A stretch of 64,000 nucleotides of DNA. Origin: Ascidiimonas sp046199005 (GTDB lineage: Bacteria; Bacteroidota; Bacteroidia; Flavobacteriales; Flavobacteriaceae). Shown here piece after piece: positions 26,470-35,905 of this stretch; positions within the stretch are counted from its first letter, which is position 1, and each line of letters begins with the position of its first letter. The translations under genes were made by a program, and so were the position numbers. Under the pieces are notes generated by a model. That model saw only the letters and a list, made by a program, of their open reading frames with translations. It was not told the origin of the DNA and ran no database searches. The stretch covers positions 1,736,001 to 1,800,000 of the forward strand of contig CP176050.1 of the NCBI GenBank assembly GCA_046199005.1. The letters run 5' to 3'.

Positions 26470-26493
26470 AAAAAGTCCTTCGGGACTTTTTTT
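26470..26493 (+). terminator. intrinsic terminator with UUCG loop
   Basis: AAAAAGTCC, the tetraloop TTCG and GGACTTTTT, followed by further T residues, form a textbook intrinsic terminator 64 bp after the tail of the HU-like gene. Confidence 0.85.
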
Positions 26494-26511
26494 ATGCCCA
26501 AAAACCACCCC

Positions 26512-26665
26512 AAAAAAAACCGGTTGTTCAGTTGTAAAGTACCGGTGCAATAGCTGCAAACAACCGGTAGAAACACATCAAACAACCGGTTGTTGGCAAC
26601 CAAACAACCAGTGCATCACAATAGAACAACCGGTAGTTGACAGTCAAACAACTAGTAGTTGCTAA
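26512..26665. repeat. array of seven palindromic sites spaced exactly 22 bp
   Basis: Seven copies of an ACCGGT core start at 26519, 26541, 26563, 26585, 26607, 26629 and 26651, a constant 22-bp step. Copy 5 is ACCAGT and copy 7 is ACTAGT. Flanks are semi-conserved: most copies are preceded by AAACA or GAACA, and several are followed by (A/T)GTTG. The fullest copy, AACAACCGGTTGTT (26581-26594), is a perfect 14-bp palindrome. The bases between cores differ from unit to unit. The array lies just past the HU-gene terminator and about 300 bp before the SpvB/Rhs gene. It fills the first part of the 562-bp spacer; the rest is A/T-rich with no gene seen. Confidence 0.9.
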
Positions 26666-26968
26666 AAAAACAAAAATCGATCAAAAATCAAGCAACAAAC
26701 CAAGAAAACCTTATCACTTTTGTAAACTATATACGATATATAGATTATTTACGACATCTAGTATGCATTAAATCATAAATTAAAGCAACATGTAAGCACA
26801 TACCGTATTTTTTAGACCTTTAGAAAGCTTCCGGTGGAATTTTATATTTTTTTAGTAACTTTAATCAGGTTGTAATGAGTACATCCATTCCCCTTTACCA
26901 TTATCGCATTTTTGATACTTAATTCACTGTTAACGTATTCCCCTCTGCGTGTAACCAATTTTTAAACT

Positions 26969-29900
26969 ATGATTGATAACAACAAGGGGCATATAAACAA
27001 CCAGCAGACCGCCAATACGGAAGATGCCACGGCATCCGAAGAAAAAAATCAAAACACTATTCAAGCTCCTGCTATTTCCCTTCCAAGTGGAGGAGGGGCC
27101 ATCAGGGGGATCGACGAAAAATTTTCGGTTAACGCGGTCAATGGTACTGCAACATTCTCTATACCACTACCTTTTGCAAGCGGTAGAGGTGCTTCTCCTT
27201 CTTTGAATCTTTCGTATAACTCAGGTGCCGGTAATGGAGTTTTTGGTTTGGGATGGACTATAAACCTGCCTTCTATCAAAAGAAAAACAGCTAAAGGCCT
27301 TCCTACCTATAAAGATGCACATGATGCTGATACATTCCTTTTTTCTGAAGCAGAAGACCTGGTACCGGAATTTAAAAAAGCCAACGATGGCAGTTTTTTA
27401 AAAGATACAAAGGGTCGTTTTATAATTCATGAAGAAACGTCTGCGGATAATCTGTTCATCATTAGATATTACCGACCCCGCATTGAGAGTTTGTTCGCAA
27501 GAATCGAACGTTGGACGGAAAAGGCCAGCGGACGCATCAAATGGCGGATGATCACCAAAGAGAATGTAACCACACTTTTTGGGTGGACCGATAATGCCGT
27601 CATTTCGAATCCGGCAAATGCCGCACTGATATTTGAGTGGCTTCCGGAATTTGTATTTGACAGTAAGGGTCATTGTTCACATTATCAATACAAACAAGAG
27701 GATCAAGTTGGGTTCGATTTGGCACAACTGCACCATCGTAACCGCCTTAGAAATGGTAAGTTGCTGTATACAAACCGCTATTTAGATACCGTATTGTATG
27801 GAAATATTGCTCCCTATCCCGGTTTTGGTCAGAACTTTCCGGGTCCATCCGGATATATGTTTCAAACCGTATTTGATTACGGGTCCCAAAATAAAACCGA
27901 TCCTCCGGAACAATTAAAACCATGGGACTTTAGACAAGATGCATTTTCTGATTACCGAAGCGGATTCGAAATACGAACCACCCGTCTTTGCAAGCGAGTG
28001 TTGCAGTTTCACATATTTGAAGAGCTGGCGGTAAAAGCGGACAAGTCGGATAAAAAGACCTTAGTAAAGTCCCTCGATTTTACCTACGATACCGGTTCTG
28101 AACAGGATTTTACCTTTCTGGCCAAAATAACTTCTAGGAGCTATCAGAAAAAAAGCGATGGATCGTATGTACAGCGTCAGCTTCCTCCCGTAGAATTCAG
28201 CTATCAAAAACATGAATGGAGCCGAGAAGTAAGGTCGATAGAATCTGAAGATCTGGTGCATGCACCCTTTGGTGGCCATGCTCCCGGTTTTCAATTTATA
28301 GACTTGTTTAATGAAGGCTTGCCCGGTATTTTAACAGAACAGGCAGGGGGTTGGTATTACAAGCACAATCTGGGTGGTGGAACTTTTGAACAAGCCCGGC
28401 AGGTAGCTCCAAAACCTTCATTTACAGGCCTTGGAAGTGACCTTCAATTAATAGACCTCGATGCTGATGGAGGCAAACAATTGGTAAACTTAAAAACCGA
28501 ACCCAAGGGGTTTTATGAGTTAGACACAACCGCCCGATGGCAGTATCTAAAGGAATTTGATGCCTTACCCAATATCGATCTCGGCGACCCGAACACCCGA
28601 ATGTTTGATCTTACCGGAGATGGCAAACCAGATATTGTAGTCACCGAAGAGAATGCCTTTACCTGGTATGCATCTAGGGGCAAAAAGGGATATACCGAAG
28701 CACAAACATCTCCAAAAGCTTTTGACGAAGAAGAAGGGCCTTTTATGGTGTTTGCCGATGCAACCCAATCTATTTTTCTGGCAGATATGTCTGGTGATGG
28801 GCTCACTGATATTTTAAGGATACGTAATGGTGAAGTTTGTTACTGGCCTAACCTTGGTTACGGAAGGTTTGGGCGTAAAATAAGTATGGACAATGCACCG
28901 CTCTTCGACCATACCGATACATTTAATCCTTCGTATTTAAAATTGGCGGATATAGATGGATCAGGAACGGCAGATATCATTTACCTCGGCAAGAATAAAT
29001 TCAGCTGCTGGAAAAATTTAAGCGGAAATCGTTTTGATACCGTACCTTTTGAAATTGAATCTTTCCCGGAGATCCATTCCAACACTACGATCACCGTTGC
29101 AGATATTCTGGGTAATGGCGTTAGCTGCATTGTTTGGTCGAGCACACTTCAAAAAGATGCCGGACAATCCACCCGGTATATCGATCTTATGAGTGGTAAG
29201 AAACCCCATGTGATGGTAGGTTATAAAAATAATATGGGTAAAGAGGTAACGCTGGAGTATACCCCATCCACCTATTTTTATTTACAAGATAAGCAAGCCG
29301 GAAAACCTTGGGTAACCCGGCTGCACTTCCCTGTACATGTATTAAGTAAGACCGTGACCATAGATATTTGGAGAAAAACCCGTTTTACCAAACAATTTAC
29401 CTATCATCACGGATATTATGATTCCGCTGAACGTGAATTCCGAGGTTTTGGAAGGGTAGAGCAAACCGATATTGAAGATTACGGAAGTTTTGCTTCCGCT
29501 AATCTAAATAGCCCTTATATTACCGATGACCTGACCTTATACCAACCTCCGGTAAAAACCATCACCTGGTATCATACCGGAGCCTTCTTAGAAGAAAGCC
29601 GCATTTTAGATCAGTTTAAAACCGAGTATTACAGTCCGAAATCGGTTAATTTTCAGGAAAAACCTTTCACAGCAACAGAATTGGATACCCAAATGCTTTC
29701 CGGAAAAGAATGGCAGGAAGCACTTCGCGCCTGTAAGGGAATGCCGCTCAGACAGGAAATTTACGAACTGGATGTGCGCGCGTTGGCACAGGGAGATGAG
29801 CAGCGTATTAAACTCTACTCAACGGCCTTTCACAACTGTAAGGTTCGATTATTACAACCCGATGGGAATAATCGACACGCTGTATTTTACAGTACCGAAG

Positions 29901-32900
29901 GGGAATCCATTACCTACCATTATGAACTTGATCTTACTACAGGAACCTTAAACCCCGACCCCCGTATTTCCCATATTTTCAATCTAAAGCACGACGAGGT
30001 TGGTAATACATTAGAATCCTTAGCCATTACCTATCCGCGTATCGGGCAACATCAAGATGCTTCACTCACATCGGCTCATTTAAACCTGATAAGAAAAGTA
30101 CAAAAGGAAAGCATGATCCTGTTTTCTACCCATAGCTTCAGTAACGATATTAAGGAAGCAAATTCGTATCGGTTACGTATGCCGGTGGAATCTAAAACCT
30201 ATGAGATCACCGGTCTTTCTCCACTTACCGGAAGCTACCTAACCCTCGAACAAATCAAGAGCCTTCAAATAGCCGATGTTGTAAAAGAAATTCCGTATCA
30301 CCAATTGCCGGGCAGCGGGGAAGTACAAAAGCGATGCATAGCGCACAATCGCATACTTTACTTTGCAAACGATCTGGTGAATCCCTTACCATGGGGGCAG
30401 CAAAACAAGTGGGGACTTACATTTGAATCGTATACCTTGGCGTTGACAGACGCCTTGTTGCTGGAGATCTTTACACCCGAGCAGCTAAATCCTGAAGTAC
30501 GAGCTCATTTAAACGATCCTGATTACAGCGGATATCTAAGCGGTGCGAAATTACAACAACGTTTTCCGGATATGGATACTTCCGGACTGTACTGGTTGCG
30601 ATCGGGAATAGAAGGTTTTGATGCAAACGCATCCGCACATTTTTACACACCCAAACGATTTGTAGACTCCTTTGGCAGCACGACGCAGATCACCTACGAT
30701 ATCAAAACCTTATTCATCACAGCGTCCACCGACCCGGAAGGGAATACGACCCGTGTCGAGCAATATGATTACAGGGTGTTATCCGCTTCCAAAATGGTAG
30801 ATACAAATGACAATATTTCAGAAGTCCGTTATGATATCCTAGGGATGCCTACCGCTATGGCATTAGCCGGTAAAAGAACCGAAGGCGATAAGCTCGACGC
30901 TTTTGATTCCGCTCTTTTAAATCCGGACCTTAATTTTAGTATCTCCTATTTTACACAGCCCTATGATGAAGCCAGATCCAGGCAGCAATTGGCAACCGCA
31001 ACCTCCAGAAATCTGTATTATTTTGGCGAACGCATAGAAGCAGACGGGAGCATAAGTTACGGGCATCATCCTGCCTGTGCTTCCGGAATCCTACGTGAAA
31101 AGCATTTGGCAGCCGTCACAACTACCCAAAGTCCTGTACAAGTAAGTTTTGAATATTCTGATGGCTCCGGAAAGCAGATGGTCACCAAAAAACAAGCAGA
31201 ACCGGCAAGTACTGGAGGTCCACTTCGCTGGTTAACCAATGGTAAAACCGTGCTGAATAACAAGGGGAATCCTGTAAAGCAGTATGAGCCCTATTTTAGT
31301 TCGGTAGGGCATCAGTTTGAAGAGCCTTTGGAAGAAGGAGTGACTCCTTTATTTTTTTATGATGCAATGGGACGGCAAATTCGTACCGAAATGCCTGATG
31401 GTACTTTGTTAAAATCCGATTTCAGCCCCTGGTATTGCAAAAAATACGATGCCAACGATACCGTTCTTGAACCCAATAATTCCTGGTATCAGCGCAACCT
31501 TACCGGTACAGCAGCACAGCAACGGGCAGCCAATAGCGCAGCGCTGCATGCCGATACCCCTACGGTCGTATTTTTGGACAGTCAGGCACGAGAAGTGATC
31601 ACCCTGATCCATAATTCCTTTGAGCAGGGCGGAAGCCTTCAAAATGAAAAGTACCTTACCTGGTCTAAATTAGATGCCGAAGGTAAACCTTTATGGATAC
31701 AGGACGCTCGCGGAAACCGGGTGATGGAATATATTTCAAATCCCGGAGCCTCTACAGGCTATGCACCCTGTTATGACCTTGCCGGAAATTTATTGTTTCA
31801 GCATAGTATGGATGCCGGAAGCCGCTGGACCTTGATGGACAGCACCGCAAAACCATTTTATGCCTGGGATAAAAACAGCTACCAGAGCAATACGGGCACT
31901 GTAGAAGAAAAAAGAGTGTACCATACTACCTACGACCGATTGCGAAGACCGCTGGAAACCCGGCTCAAAATAAATGCCGGAAGCTGGAAGGTGATCGAAC
32001 GTATGCAATATGGCGAAGGTGTAGTAAATGCAAAAGCTAAAAACTTAAAAGGACATCTGTACCAGCACGATCATGCAGCCGGATCGCAACGGTACACCCA
32101 TTATGATTTTAAAGGAAATCTGCTGGAAACCACCAAACAATTGACTGCAACTTTTGACGTGGAAGTGATCGACTGGAATACGGCAACCTTGTCTTCGGAA
32201 GTATTTATCCAACGCACGCAGTACGATGCCGTTAATCGGATGACTCACTTAGAGAACTGGCATCTAACCGGAAGCAATCCTACGACCTACAAACCTGCTT
32301 ACAACGAGCGGGGACTGTTAAAAAGTGAGATGCATACCCTAAATGGTTTGGGAGTCGATGCTGTAAAAAACATCGAATACGACGCCAAAGGGCAACGCAC
32401 CCGGATGCAATATGGCAATGGTACCACTACACGATACTTTTATGATCCATTCACCTTTCGATTACAGCAATTGCGTACTACTAAGACAGGGACTGGAGGG
32501 TCACTACCTAATCCGCCAAGTAATCGAACCGATGCCAATGTTTTACAAAATCTCTATTATTCCTATGATCCTTCCGGTAATATCACCGAAGTCTTAGACG
32601 ATGCCTTCGAACCCGTATTTTTTAATGGTCAGTTAGTAGAGGCACGCAGCAAATACACCTATGATGCAGCTTATCGGTTGATCAAAGCAGAAGGTAGGGA
32701 AAATAATAACTTCAACGAAGCTCCTAAGGGCGGAAAATTGGCAGCGATCCCTTTAATCACCTTTCCCGTTTCCGATCCTTCGGCAAGCCAAAATTACCTG
32801 CAGGAATACAAATACGATGAAGCAGGTAATATGATACAAATGAGGCATAGGGCAGGAGTAGGATCGTTAACGCAGCGGTGGACACGAGTAAATACCTATG

Positions 32901-34564
32901 CCACAAACAGTAATCGCCTATTGACGACCCAAACCGGAAGCAGTCCGTCACAACAGATCAACTTTGCCTATGACACCCATGGCAGTATACGAAATCTGGG
33001 AAATGCACCCGATGCCTATACGATGCAGTGGGATCATCGTGATATGGTACATACAGCAGACCTGGGTGGAGGCGGCCGCGTCTGGTATCAGTACGATTCT
33101 AAAAAGCAACGACATCGCAAACGTATACAACGCCTGGATGGTACCGTAGAAGAACGTATTTACCTGGGAGGGATGGAACGTTACAGACGGTGGAATGGTG
33201 CTAATTTGCAGGAAGAGATCGAAACCCATCATTTATTTGTAGGCGAACAGCGCGTATTGATCGTAGAAAATGTTATTATTACGAACAATCCACAACTCTC
33301 AACAGGTATCCTTTATCGGTATCAATATAATAATCACGTAGGTTCGGTGGCATTAGAAATGAGTGGTGGTAGTAATCCGCAGATCATTTCGTATGAAGAA
33401 TATCATCCCTACGGAACCACGGCCTATGCCGCAAAAAATGCCAGTATTCAGGCAACTGCAAAACGCTATAAGTATACAGGGATGGAGCGGGATGAAGAAA
33501 CCGGAATGGCCTATCATAAAGCCCGTTATTATTTACCGTGGTTAGGACGTTGGTTAAGTGCAGATCCTATTGGGGTTAAAGACGGACTCAATGTTTTTCA
33601 ATATGTGCGTAATAAGCCTATAGGATTGGCAGATAGAAGCGGACTTCAAACCTCAGTGCTGGAAGAAGAAGGTACTTTATATGCTGAAATGTTTGGACCC
33701 CTGATCGAGTTTTTTATAGGAGGGAACTGGGATATTCATCAAACAGAAGAACCGCAAATGCCTGAAGGAGGTGTTGGCGGTGTGGTTGGTGGAGTAGCCG
33801 ATACAGTAACACTGAGGCAAACAGGTGTTTTGGAGGATTATCCATCACAAACAAGTATGATGGGTATGGAAACAGGCGCAAGAATGGTACCCGTAGTAGA
33901 CCCTGCTCTTAGATTGGTTACAGGTGAAACGGTAACTGGAATGACCGCCGATCCCGATGAAGCTGCCCTCGATCTCTTTTTGGATGCTGCTCTTTTAGGA
34001 CTGGAAGGAGCCGCCATAAGAAGTGAAATGCAGGGAGCAAGAGTCCTGGCAACAATGGACAGGCGAATCGCAAGAGTAGAAAGGCAGATGATGCGAACCG
34101 AATCTAATGTAGTAGATGTTGCTCAAATGGAAAGAGACGCCCTACTTGCAGAAAGGGAAAGACTCGTAAGGTTATTGCATAAAAGAGAACTTGGGTTGGA
34201 TCAACACAGAGGTAGACCAGAAGAACCAAGTACTCAATGGCAGCCGAGAGAAGCGGAGACCGCCGCAAATCTGGAGGCTCGAACCGGGCGACGATTGAGA
34301 AGGGCAAGACGGGATGAAGTGGGCGATTGGGTAGATGCTTCGCCTACCAGTGGTAGAACCTATGACGCTGTAGGCCCGGTTCCTGCAGAACACTTTGACA
34401 GAGTTTCTTTTACAAATCAAATTACCGGACACTTACAAAAACAAGGCCTGGACCGAGTAGTTGTAGATCTATCAGGTTTGGCTGATAATAGTGTAAGAGA
34501 TGTAAGAGCTTTTGTGGAATCGTTAGATCAAGCTAGTCAAGCCAGAATTATTATGATCTATTGA
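26969..34564 (+). CDS. SpvB/TcdB-Rhs fusion toxin (Tc BC-type, nuclease-like C-terminus)
   Basis: A 2531-residue protein. Residues about 35-330 are an SpvB-type N-terminal domain (LPSGGGAIRGIDEKFSVNA). FG-GAP-like D-x-D-x-D-G blades lie near 495-670 (LTGDGKPDIVV, MSGDGLTDIL). A TcdB-middle-type region follows, then Rhs/YD repeats from about 1600. The Rhs core ends near YKYTGMERDEETGMAYHKA and DRSGL (residues 2222-2226, in place of DPxGL), where autocleavage would release the last 305 residues. That tip is not homologous to the core; its last 110 residues show an A-E-T-A-A-N-L-E and R-T-Y-D-A-V-G pattern recalling CdiA-type PD-(D/E)xK toxins (low certainty). There is no signal peptide and no A subunit or immunity gene is seen nearby. 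Confidence 0.85.
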   Translation: MIDNNKGHINNQQTANTEDATASEEKNQNTIQAPAISLPSGGGAIRGIDEKFSVNAVNGTATFSIPLPFASGRGASPSLNLSYNSGAGNGVFGLGWTINLPSIKRKTAKGLPTYKDAHDADTFLFSEAEDLVPEFKKANDGSFLKDTKGRFIIHEETSADNLFIIRYYRPRIESLFARIERWTEKASGRIKWRMITKENVTTLFGWTDNAVISNPANAALIFEWLPEFVFDSKGHCSHYQYKQEDQVGFDLAQLHHRNRLRNGKLLYTNRYLDTVLYGNIAPYPGFGQNFPGPSGYMFQTVFDYGSQNKTDPPEQLKPWDFRQDAFSDYRSGFEIRTTRLCKRVLQFHIFEELAVKADKSDKKTLVKSLDFTYDTGSEQDFTFLAKITSRSYQKKSDGSYVQRQLPPVEFSYQKHEWSREVRSIESEDLVHAPFGGHAPGFQFIDLFNEGLPGILTEQAGGWYYKHNLGGGTFEQARQVAPKPSFTGLGSDLQLIDLDADGGKQLVNLKTEPKGFYELDTTARWQYLKEFDALPNIDLGDPNTRMFDLTGDGKPDIVVTEENAFTWYASRGKKGYTEAQTSPKAFDEEEGPFMVFADATQSIFLADMSGDGLTDILRIRNGEVCYWPNLGYGRFGRKISMDNAPLFDHTDTFNPSYLKLADIDGSGTADIIYLGKNKFSCWKNLSGNRFDTVPFEIESFPEIHSNTTITVADILGNGVSCIVWSSTLQKDAGQSTRYIDLMSGKKPHVMVGYKNNMGKEVTLEYTPSTYFYLQDKQAGKPWVTRLHFPVHVLSKTVTIDIWRKTRFTKQFTYHHGYYDSAEREFRGFGRVEQTDIEDYGSFASANLNSPYITDDLTLYQPPVKTITWYHTGAFLEESRILDQFKTEYYSPKSVNFQEKPFTATELDTQMLSGKEWQEALRACKGMPLRQEIYELDVRALAQGDEQRIKLYSTAFHNCKVRLLQPDGNNRHAVFYSTEGESITYHYELDLTTGTLNPDPRISHIFNLKHDEVGNTLESLAITYPRIGQHQDASLTSAHLNLIRKVQKESMILFSTHSFSNDIKEANSYRLRMPVESKTYEITGLSPLTGSYLTLEQIKSLQIADVVKEIPYHQLPGSGEVQKRCIAHNRILYFANDLVNPLPWGQQNKWGLTFESYTLALTDALLLEIFTPEQLNPEVRAHLNDPDYSGYLSGAKLQQRFPDMDTSGLYWLRSGIEGFDANASAHFYTPKRFVDSFGSTTQITYDIKTLFITASTDPEGNTTRVEQYDYRVLSASKMVDTNDNISEVRYDILGMPTAMALAGKRTEGDKLDAFDSALLNPDLNFSISYFTQPYDEARSRQQLATATSRNLYYFGERIEADGSISYGHHPACASGILREKHLAAVTTTQSPVQVSFEYSDGSGKQMVTKKQAEPASTGGPLRWLTNGKTVLNNKGNPVKQYEPYFSSVGHQFEEPLEEGVTPLFFYDAMGRQIRTEMPDGTLLKSDFSPWYCKKYDANDTVLEPNNSWYQRNLTGTAAQQRAANSAALHADTPTVVFLDSQAREVITLIHNSFEQGGSLQNEKYLTWSKLDAEGKPLWIQDARGNRVMEYISNPGASTGYAPCYDLAGNLLFQHSMDAGSRWTLMDSTAKPFYAWDKNSYQSNTGTVEEKRVYHTTYDRLRRPLETRLKINAGSWKVIERMQYGEGVVNAKAKNLKGHLYQHDHAAGSQRYTHYDFKGNLLETTKQLTATFDVEVIDWNTATLSSEVFIQRTQYDAVNRMTHLENWHLTGSNPTTYKPAYNERGLLKSEMHTLNGLGVDAVKNIEYDAKGQRTRMQYGNGTTTRYFYDPFTFRLQQLRTTKTGTGGSLPNPPSNRTDANVLQNLYYSYDPSGNITEVLDDAFEPVFFNGQLVEARSKYTYDAAYRLIKAEGRENNNFNEAPKGGKLAAIPLITFPVSDPSASQNYLQEYKYDEAGNMIQMRHRAGVGSLTQRWTRVNTYATNSNRLLTTQTGSSPSQQINFAYDTHGSIRNLGNAPDAYTMQWDHRDMVHTADLGGGGRVWYQYDSKKQRHRKRIQRLDGTVEERIYLGGMERYRRWNGANLQEEIETHHLFVGEQRVLIVENVIITNNPQLSTGILYRYQYNNHVGSVALEMSGGSNPQIISYEEYHPYGTTAYAAKNASIQATAKRYKYTGMERDEETGMAYHKARYYLPWLGRWLSADPIGVKDGLNVFQYVRNKPIGLADRSGLQTSVLEEEGTLYAEMFGPLIEFFIGGNWDIHQTEEPQMPEGGVGGVVGGVADTVTLRQTGVLEDYPSQTSMMGMETGARMVPVVDPALRLVTGETVTGMTADPDEAALDLFLDAALLGLEGAAIRSEMQGARVLATMDRRIARVERQMMRTESNVVDVAQMERDALLAERERLVRLLHKRELGLDQHRGRPEEPSTQWQPREAETAANLEARTGRRLRRARRDEVGDWVDASPTSGRTYDAVGPVPAEHFDRVSFTNQITGHLQKQGLDRVVVDLSGLADNSVRDVRAFVESLDQASQARIIMIY

Positions 34565-34598
34565 TCTGTAATTCCATTCAGGAGAATTAGATACTACC

Positions 34599-34623
34599 GT
34601 GCTAAACAGATAGAGTTTAGCAC
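34599..34623 (+). terminator. hairpin after the Rhs gene
   Basis: GTGCTAAAC (34599-34607) and GTTTAGCAC (34615-34623) form a 9-bp stem with a 7-nt loop, 35 bp after the Rhs stop. It has no strong T-run, so termination is likely but not certain. Confidence 0.5.
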
Positions 34624-34704
34624 TAGCTAATTATTATACAAAGAATCAGCGAATTGTTTATAATTATCACCACTTTTATGGAGAAATAGAGACAGAAGAG
34701 TCTC

Positions 34705-34840
34705 ACCGTCACTTCACTGCGAGGTACGAAGCAGTCCGTTTGAGCCTGAGTACAGAGTTCAAACGGATTGCTTCGGTCGTACCGCCCTCGCAATGACGGT
34801 AACAAAATAATGGGCGTACTGCGAACCCTCGCAGTTACGA
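34705..34840. repeat. CGTCATTGCGAG-type inverted repeat (copy C)
   Basis: A long imperfect palindrome at 34705-34800: ACCGTC...GCGAGGTACGAAGCAGTCCG on the left and CGGATTGCTTCGG...CCTCGCAATGACGGT on the right. A further half-unit, CTGCGAACCCTCGCAGTTACG, lies at about 34819-34839. It ends some 20 bp before the GIY-YIG start and is of the same family as the units at 21957 and 23909. Confidence 0.85.
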
Positions 34841-34861
34841 TCAAAAATTAATTCAACTTGA

Positions 34862-35200
34862 ATGAAACCAGGCTTTGTGTACATCATTACGAATAAGAAC
34901 CACACAACATTATATGTAGGTGTTACTGCAAACATCCTTAGAAGAGTAGAACAACACCGACAAAAAATAAATCCGAGATCTTTTACCGCACGCTACAATT
35001 GCAACAAGCTCGTCTATTATGAAGCCTTTCAACGAATAGGAGATGCCATCGGAAGAGAAAAACAATTAAAAGCAGGTAGTAGAGCCGCTAAAGTAAAGCT
35101 TATAGAAGGTATAAATCCAAATTGGAAGGATCTGTATACCAAAATAAAACAGGAGTTTGAAGCAGATCTCGATGAAATTGATGAAGAGGATTCTGAATGA
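34862..35200 (+). CDS. single-domain GIY-YIG nuclease
   Basis: A 112-residue URI/GIY-YIG family protein. The two motif strands are visible as GFVYIITN (Tyr7) and LYVGVT (Tyr18, Gly20). The catalytic helix is ILRRVEQH with Arg27 or Arg28 and His32, and the metal-binding Glu is Glu54 in LVYYEAF, followed by REKQLKAG. The tail is strongly acidic (DLDEIDEEDSE). Stand-alone GIY-YIG proteins cut DNA and are usually of unknown purpose. The gene lies precisely between copy C and copy D of the dispersed repeat, which suggests a link to that repeat (inference). Confidence 0.88.
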   Translation: MKPGFVYIITNKNHTTLYVGVTANILRRVEQHRQKINPRSFTARYNCNKLVYYEAFQRIGDAIGREKQLKAGSRAAKVKLIEGINPNWKDLYTKIKQEFEADLDEIDEEDSE

Positions 35201-35215
35201 CAAAACACTTTTGCT

Positions 35216-35283
35216 CCAGTCCTTGCGAGGGAAGTATAACCGAAGCAATCTGTTTAAGCGGAGTAACAAAGCCAGAAAACACT
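35216..35283. repeat. CGTCATTGCGAG-type half repeat (copy D)
   Basis: CCAGTCCTTGCGAGGGAAG, then CGAAGCAATCTGTTTAAG and the spacer GGAGTAACAAAGCCA, which is also seen in the unit at 24033-24100. Only one arm is present. It begins 15 bp after the GIY-YIG stop. Confidence 0.8.
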
Positions 35284-35367
35284 TTTAGTTAGATTTGAAA
35301 ATCCCTTAAAACCTTGTTAAACAGGTAATTAATTTGCATATCCCAATAATTCTTCTATATTGAAGGT

Positions 35368-35742
35368 ATGATAGGAGAAGAAAAGAATAACAACAAAGAA
35401 CTGATTGAAAAAACCATTTCGTATTTAGAAGCGAAAAATTTTGAAGACATAAAAGCAGATCTGCCTGGTTACGACGCGCCAAAATCTTTTGTCAAGAAAA
35501 AAGGTGAAGTAAGTATCGCAGCTGATCTAAGCGCAAAAAAAGACGGAAGAAAGTACTTCTTTGATATCGGACTAAAATCTAAAAAAACCAAACTGCTCAA
35601 AACAAAGTGGTTATTGTTGGATGCCGTATCGCAAGCTAAATCGAATTACTTTCGCATCATTACTACCCGCGGACATATTAGATTTACAGAAAATTTATTA
35701 CGGGAAGTGAATATGTCGCATAAGAACCTAATACGGATTTAG
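35368..35742 (+). CDS. hypothetical protein, possible PD-(D/E)xK-like fold (124 aa)
   Basis: A 124-residue cytosolic protein starting MIGEEKNNNKELIEKTISYL. The central part alternates strands and charged turns: VSIAADLSAKKDGRKYFFDI followed by LLDAVSQAKSNYFRIITTRG. An Asp, then a Lys-containing strand, recalls restriction-endonuclease-like folds, but no complete D-ExK signature is visible. Alternatives include a nucleic-acid-binding protein without activity. It does not resemble a typical toxin immunity protein, although it is the second gene after the Rhs gene. Function unknown. Confidence 0.6.
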   Translation: MIGEEKNNNKELIEKTISYLEAKNFEDIKADLPGYDAPKSFVKKKGEVSIAADLSAKKDGRKYFFDIGLKSKKTKLLKTKWLLLDAVSQAKSNYFRIITTRGHIRFTENLLREVNMSHKNLIRI

Positions 35743-35905
35743 GCCTGGAATAGTCTCGAGGTACGTCGAGTCCTTAAAGTAGTAAACAGACATTTCCTTA
35801 AAAATTCCAAACAATCTAATTTTAATAAGATAACTGAAAATCATAACCATGGTTTTCAGTTTTTTTGTGGTGAATAGGGGAGAAGTGTATTTGATTGTAC
35901 TAACT

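Noticed and set aside
26512..26665. CRISPR array
   Set aside because: The repeated core is only about 6-14 bp with 8-bp-scale spacers and a strict 22-bp period; there are no cas genes.
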